This document shows, in pieces, positions 31,867 to 34,770 of a DNA stretch of 34,770 nt. The position numbers and the translations under genes are program-made. Under the pieces are notes generated by a model. That model had not been told where the DNA came from and ran no database searches. It saw nothing but the letters and a program-made list of their open reading frames with translations. The stretch is taken from the NCBI GenBank assembly GCA_013330915.1, contig DUHK01000116.1, positions 1 through 34,770 on the forward strand. Reading direction: 5' to 3'. The stretch is from Methanosphaera sp. GTDB taxonomy: Archaea > Methanobacteriota > Methanobacteria > Methanobacteriales > Methanobacteriaceae. Numbering within the stretch: the stretch's first letter is position 1; every line of letters begins with the position of its first letter.

Positions 31867-31878
31867 GGAGGAAAGTAG

Positions 31879-32502
31879 ATGAGCGTTGGAGCAGATAAAA
31901 TAATAGCAAATATTAAAGCAGATGCTCAAGCAAAAGCTGATGACATTATCTGTAAAGCTACCGCTGAAAGCGAAAAAATCATCGCAGATGGTGAAGTAGC
32001 AGCTCAAAACGAATCTGATTCAATATTAGCTTCAGCTCAAAAACAAGCTGACATGAAATATCAACAAATTATTTCAGAAGCAAAAGTTAACGCAAGAAGA
32101 AAAGAGTTAGAAGCACGTGAAGAATTAATTGAAAAAGCTTTCAGAGTAGCATCAGAAAAAATTGAAAAACAAGCATCTGAAAATTCTGCAAATTATGTAG
32201 AATCTTTAAAAACCATGATTAAAGATGCATCATTACAAGTAGGTGGAAATCAACTTGAAATTCTCGTAAGAGAAGACGATGTTGATAATGTAAAATCTAT
32301 GATTGATGAAGTATCAAAATATGTAACAAACGAAACTGGTAATGACGTTTCCTTTATCATAGGAGAACCAATTGATATTATTGGTGGAGCAGTTGTTAAA
32401 ACTGTAGATGGTGAAGTAGAAGTTAAAAATACCATTGAAGCACGTATGCTTCGTTATAGAAAATATTTAAGATCAGAGGTTGCTAAAAAACTATTTAGAT
32501 AG
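31879..32502 (+). CDS. ahaE: A1AO ATP synthase subunit E (peripheral stalk)
   Basis: 207 residues. An N-terminal alanine/glutamate-rich helix (about 1-100, ADAQAKADDIICKATAESEK and repeats) makes the coiled coil with subunit H; the C-terminal globular domain (about 115-200, with GGNQLEILVREDDVDNV and IDIIGGAVVKTVDGEVEVKNTIEARM) binds the top of the A3B3 head. The start ATG follows TTTTGGAGGA. Length and layout are typical for the family. It continues the operon order K-E-C. Confidence 0.93.
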   Translation: MSVGADKIIANIKADAQAKADDIICKATAESEKIIADGEVAAQNESDSILASAQKQADMKYQQIISEAKVNARRKELEAREELIEKAFRVASEKIEKQASENSANYVESLKTMIKDASLQVGGNQLEILVREDDVDNVKSMIDEVSKYVTNETGNDVSFIIGEPIDIIGGAVVKTVDGEVEVKNTIEARMLRYRKYLRSEVAKKLFR

Positions 32503-32519
32503 TATTGGAGGAGAATTAA

Positions 32520-33677
32520 ATGGAAGAAAGCATAATGGATTTAATAAACTCTTTCGGATTCTCTTCTCCAGAGGCATTCATTGCATTGTTAGTAATGGTA
32601 CTAGCTGTAGTTGGAGCAATAGTAGTAGTAATAACAATTAGACCGTTATTAGAATATTATCCTTACACATATCCTAATGCAAGAATTAGAGCAAAAATTG
32701 GTAAAATCTTAAATGATAAACAAATCTCTGAATTAGCAGAAACTGAAAGTCTAGAAGAAGTAACTAATTACTTAAGAGGACAAAGAGATTATGCTAAATA
32801 TGTAGATAAATATCCTATAGAACAAGCATTAGATGCTAATCTCGCAGAATCATATGATACATTAGCAAAAGTTGCACCAAACACATTAAAACCTACCCTT
32901 GACATCATGTTAGATCAATGGGATATTAAAAATATTAAAAGTGTTTTAATTGCAAAAGAAGCTAAATTAAACGAAGAAGAAACTCGTGAATTATTAGTAC
33001 CTTATGGTGTATTAAAAGATGACCAAGATAAAATGATTGAAGCTGACAGTGTTCAGGAATTAATCGTTGCTCTTGAAGGAACACCTTATGCTAAAGTATT
33101 AGAAGATGCATTACCAGATTATAATGAAAATAAAACATTATTAACATTAGAATCAGCTTTAGATAATTACTACTATGAAAGGTTACTAGTAAAATCTTCA
33201 AGTCAGGAAGATGAAAACACTAGAATGTTACACAGTTACGTAGGAACAAAAATCGACATTGCTACTTTAAAAATTATATTAAGAGCAAAAGCAGATGGAC
33301 TTGCATATGATCAAATAAAACCATATGTAATTGACAGAGGTTACAAATTACGTGATTGGAAAGTTAAAGAAATGATGGAATCAGAAGATATCAATTCTTT
33401 ATTAAGTAGTATTGAAAGTTCAGACTATGGATCAATCATTGCAGATCATATCCCTGAATACAATAATACTAAATCCATTGCCGTTTTCGATGAAGCATTA
33501 GATGCATACGAAAGAAAAATGGCAAACAATATCTTTAAGAAAAAACCATTTGGCGTAGGTCCTATAGTAGGTTTCATTAACAAAAAAGAAACTGAAATCA
33601 AAAATCTTAAGATTATCGCAAGAAGTAAAAGAGGACCTGTTGTACCTAGTTCCGAAATTAAGGAGATGTTATTATGA
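32520..33677 (+). CDS. ahaC: A1AO ATP synthase subunit C (rotor stalk, d-type)
   Basis: 385 residues. The body (about 45-370) is the helical, three-fold-repeated funnel protein joining the central stalk to the proteolipid ring, with motifs such as YLRGQRDYAKYVDKYPIEQALD and LRAKADGLAYDQIKPY. Unlike the soluble subunit of many relatives, it starts with a strongly hydrophobic helix at about residues 17-42 (FIALLVMVLAVVGAIVVVI), suggesting membrane anchoring; this is, as far as I recall, usual in Methanobacteriales. GGAGGAG lies before the ATG. Its TGA overlaps the ahaF ATG (ATGA), so translation is coupled. Confidence 0.92.
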   Translation: MEESIMDLINSFGFSSPEAFIALLVMVLAVVGAIVVVITIRPLLEYYPYTYPNARIRAKIGKILNDKQISELAETESLEEVTNYLRGQRDYAKYVDKYPIEQALDANLAESYDTLAKVAPNTLKPTLDIMLDQWDIKNIKSVLIAKEAKLNEEETRELLVPYGVLKDDQDKMIEADSVQELIVALEGTPYAKVLEDALPDYNENKTLLTLESALDNYYYERLLVKSSSQEDENTRMLHSYVGTKIDIATLKIILRAKADGLAYDQIKPYVIDRGYKLRDWKVKEMMESEDINSLLSSIESSDYGSIIADHIPEYNNTKSIAVFDEALDAYERKMANNIFKKKPFGVGPIVGFINKKETEIKNLKIIARSKRGPVVPSSEIKEMLL

Positions 33678-33991
33678 AAAAGGACATAGCTATAATGGCA
33701 GATCCAGATACAGTAACTGGTTTTATGTTAGGCGGAATAAAAAGTGGGTTCCCCGTACATAATACAGAAGAATCAAAAACAACTTTAAAACAGTTAGTTG
33801 ACGATGGTTTTTCAATCATCATAACAACTGAAGCAATTGGTGATGAATTAAGAGAAGACATTACTAAATACACTAGTAGTGCATTACCAATGATTATTGA
33901 AGTACCAGATAAGTCAGGCTCACATAAAAGAGAAACTGACCCAATGAATGAACTTATTAAGAAAGTTATTGGGGTTGAGATGGTAAAATGA
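33674..33991 (+). CDS. ahaF: A1AO ATP synthase subunit F
   Basis: 105 residues; the small central-stalk subunit that contacts subunit D and the catalytic head and can stimulate ATP turnover. Rossmann-like order: KKDIAIMADPDTVTGFMLGGI, then DDGFSIIITTEAIGDELREDI and ALPMIIEVPDKSG before a C-terminal helix. The ATG overlaps the ahaC stop by four bases, and its own TGA overlaps the ahaA ATG (33988-33991), giving a chain of coupled starts. Length is normal. Confidence 0.94.
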   Translation: MKKDIAIMADPDTVTGFMLGGIKSGFPVHNTEESKTTLKQLVDDGFSIIITTEAIGDELREDITKYTSSALPMIIEVPDKSGSHKRETDPMNELIKKVIGVEMVK

Positions 33992-34770
33992 TTACAGGAA
34001 ATATTATTAAAATTGCAGGTCCAGTTATTGTCGGTGGAGGTATGAGAGGTACCCAAATGCACGAAATGGTTCGTGTCGGTGATATTGGACTTATTGGTGA
34101 AATTATTGAACTTGAAGGCGACACCGCTACTATTCAGGTTTACGAAGAAACTGCTGGTCTTAAACCAGGAGAAAAAATTGAAAGTACCGGAGGACCACTA
34201 TCTGTAGAATTAGGTCCAGGTATACTCAAATCAATTTACGATGGTATTCAAAGACCATTAACAGAAATTAAAAGTCTAGCTGGAGATTACTTACCTAGAG
34301 GGGTAGACGTACCAGCATTAGATAAAACTAAAGAATGGGATTTCAAACCTACAGTATCTGTCGGTGACAAAGTAAATGGTGGAGACATCATCGGTACCGT
34401 ACAAGAAACTGTAGCTATTGAACATAAAATTATGGTACCACCTACCATATCAGGTACTGTAAAATCCATCCAAAGTGGAAAACACACAGTAGTCGATGAC
34501 ATTGCTGAAATCGAAACTGAAGATGGTGTAAAAGCAGTACAAATGATGCAAATTTGGCCGGTAAGAGTAGGTAGACCATACGTTAACAAATTAGACCCAG
34601 ATGTACCTCTTATAACAGGTCAACGTGCACAAGATACATTCTTCTGTGTTGCTAAAGGTGGAACATCAGCTATTCCTGGACCTTTCGGATCCGGAAAAAC
34701 TGTTACACAACAACAATTAGCAAAATGGGCAGACGCTGATATAGTAGTATATATCGGATGTGGAGAACGT
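33988..34770 (+). CDS. ahaA: A1AO ATP synthase catalytic subunit A, 5' part (cut by window end)
   Basis: The first 261 codons of the catalytic subunit, open to the last base of the window. The start ATG overlaps the ahaF stop. The translated sequence begins MITGNIIKIAGPVIVGGGMRG, continues through the beta-barrel domain and the bulge region characteristic of A/V-type A subunits (about 110-190, ending near QMMQIWPVRVGRPY), and reaches the P-loop GPFGSGKT at residues 231-238, followed by TQQQLAKWADADIVVYIGCGER. The phenylalanine in the P-loop is typical of subunit A. The full protein should be near 580-590 residues; the rest, with ahaB and ahaD, is expected beyond the edge. Confidence 0.96.
   Translation, partial: MITGNIIKIAGPVIVGGGMRGTQMHEMVRVGDIGLIGEIIELEGDTATIQVYEETAGLKPGEKIESTGGPLSVELGPGILKSIYDGIQRPLTEIKSLAGDYLPRGVDVPALDKTKEWDFKPTVSVGDKVNGGDIIGTVQETVAIEHKIMVPPTISGTVKSIQSGKHTVVDDIAEIETEDGVKAVQMMQIWPVRVGRPYVNKLDPDVPLITGQRAQDTFFCVAKGGTSAIPGPFGSGKTVTQQQLAKWADADIVVYIGCGER

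Noticed and set aside
1..34770. CRISPR arrays, insertion sequences, prophage, rRNA or tRNA genes
   Set aside because: No regularly spaced direct repeats, transposase or integrase motifs, or GTTCRANNC-type tRNA signatures were found by eye; gene content is core and continuous.

Overview
The window is a strongly AT-rich archaeal chromosome segment, very probably from a hydrogenotrophic methanogen of the order Methanobacteriales. A gut-type, low-GC genus such as Methanosphaera fits best, with Methanobrevibacter as the alternative. The evidence is the set of archaeal information-processing genes (LSm/SmAP, L37e, aEF-1beta, Pth2, TiaS, Trm56, Thg1), methanogen-specific genes (McrA-glycine thioamidation YcaO, the methanofuran kinase MfnE, stand-alone PycB) and an A1AO ATP synthase operon in the order H-I-K-E-C-F-A. 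Intergenic DNA is almost pure A/T. TTG starts are common, and ribosome binding sites match GGAGGTGAT. No rRNA, tRNA, CRISPR array, insertion sequence or prophage was seen.

Layout. 1-3 kb: lsm, rpl37e and pycB on the + strand, separated by unusually long AT-rich spacers with inverted repeats. 2.9-5.4 kb (minus): the operon larC-queC-DUF2284 (nickel-pincer cofactor nickel insertion, 7-deazaguanine/archaeosine synthesis, a cysteine-rich protein). 5.6-7.5 kb (+): a divergent CbiZ-like protein, cobS and trm56. 7.6-9.7 kb (minus): inositol-1-phosphate synthase and an OB-HD phosphohydrolase. 9.8-12 kb (minus): a secretion/pilus ATPase and its membrane platform protein. 12-14.2 kb: a cysteine-rich methyltransferase facing a TctA-like membrane protein. 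14.3-17 kb (minus): the compact operon ycaO-pth2-mfnE-zinc ribbon-ef1b. 17.2-19.4 kb (+): an M24 peptidase, then a second pilus platform protein and a small class III pilin-like protein. 19.4-28.5 kb: EMAP-type tRNA-binding protein, PRC-barrel protein, aspartate dehydrogenase, Thg1, a JAMM-domain protein, serA, an aldo/keto-reductase-like barrel, a COG1395 HTH regulator and TiaS. 28.5 kb to the end (+): the ATP synthase operon, cut inside ahaA by the window edge.

How it works together. Most of the region is core housekeeping: energy conservation, cofactors (cobalamin, methanofuran, the nickel-pincer pathway, NAD via aspartate dehydrogenase), tRNA modification and translation. The accessory part is a split type IV pilus/Tad-like system: ATPase plus one platform protein at 9.8-12 kb, a second platform protein plus a pilin-like protein at 18.2-19.4 kb. 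I did not find a complete new multi-gene defence or mobile system. The most interesting signals are smaller: a JAMM-protease gene with a strong in-frame internal translation start, a 26-bp palindrome carrying back-to-back TATA boxes between the nickel and cobalamin operons, a tandemly duplicated proteolipid gene with an 81-bp identical repeat followed by an intra-operon stem-loop, and several genes that look leaderless.
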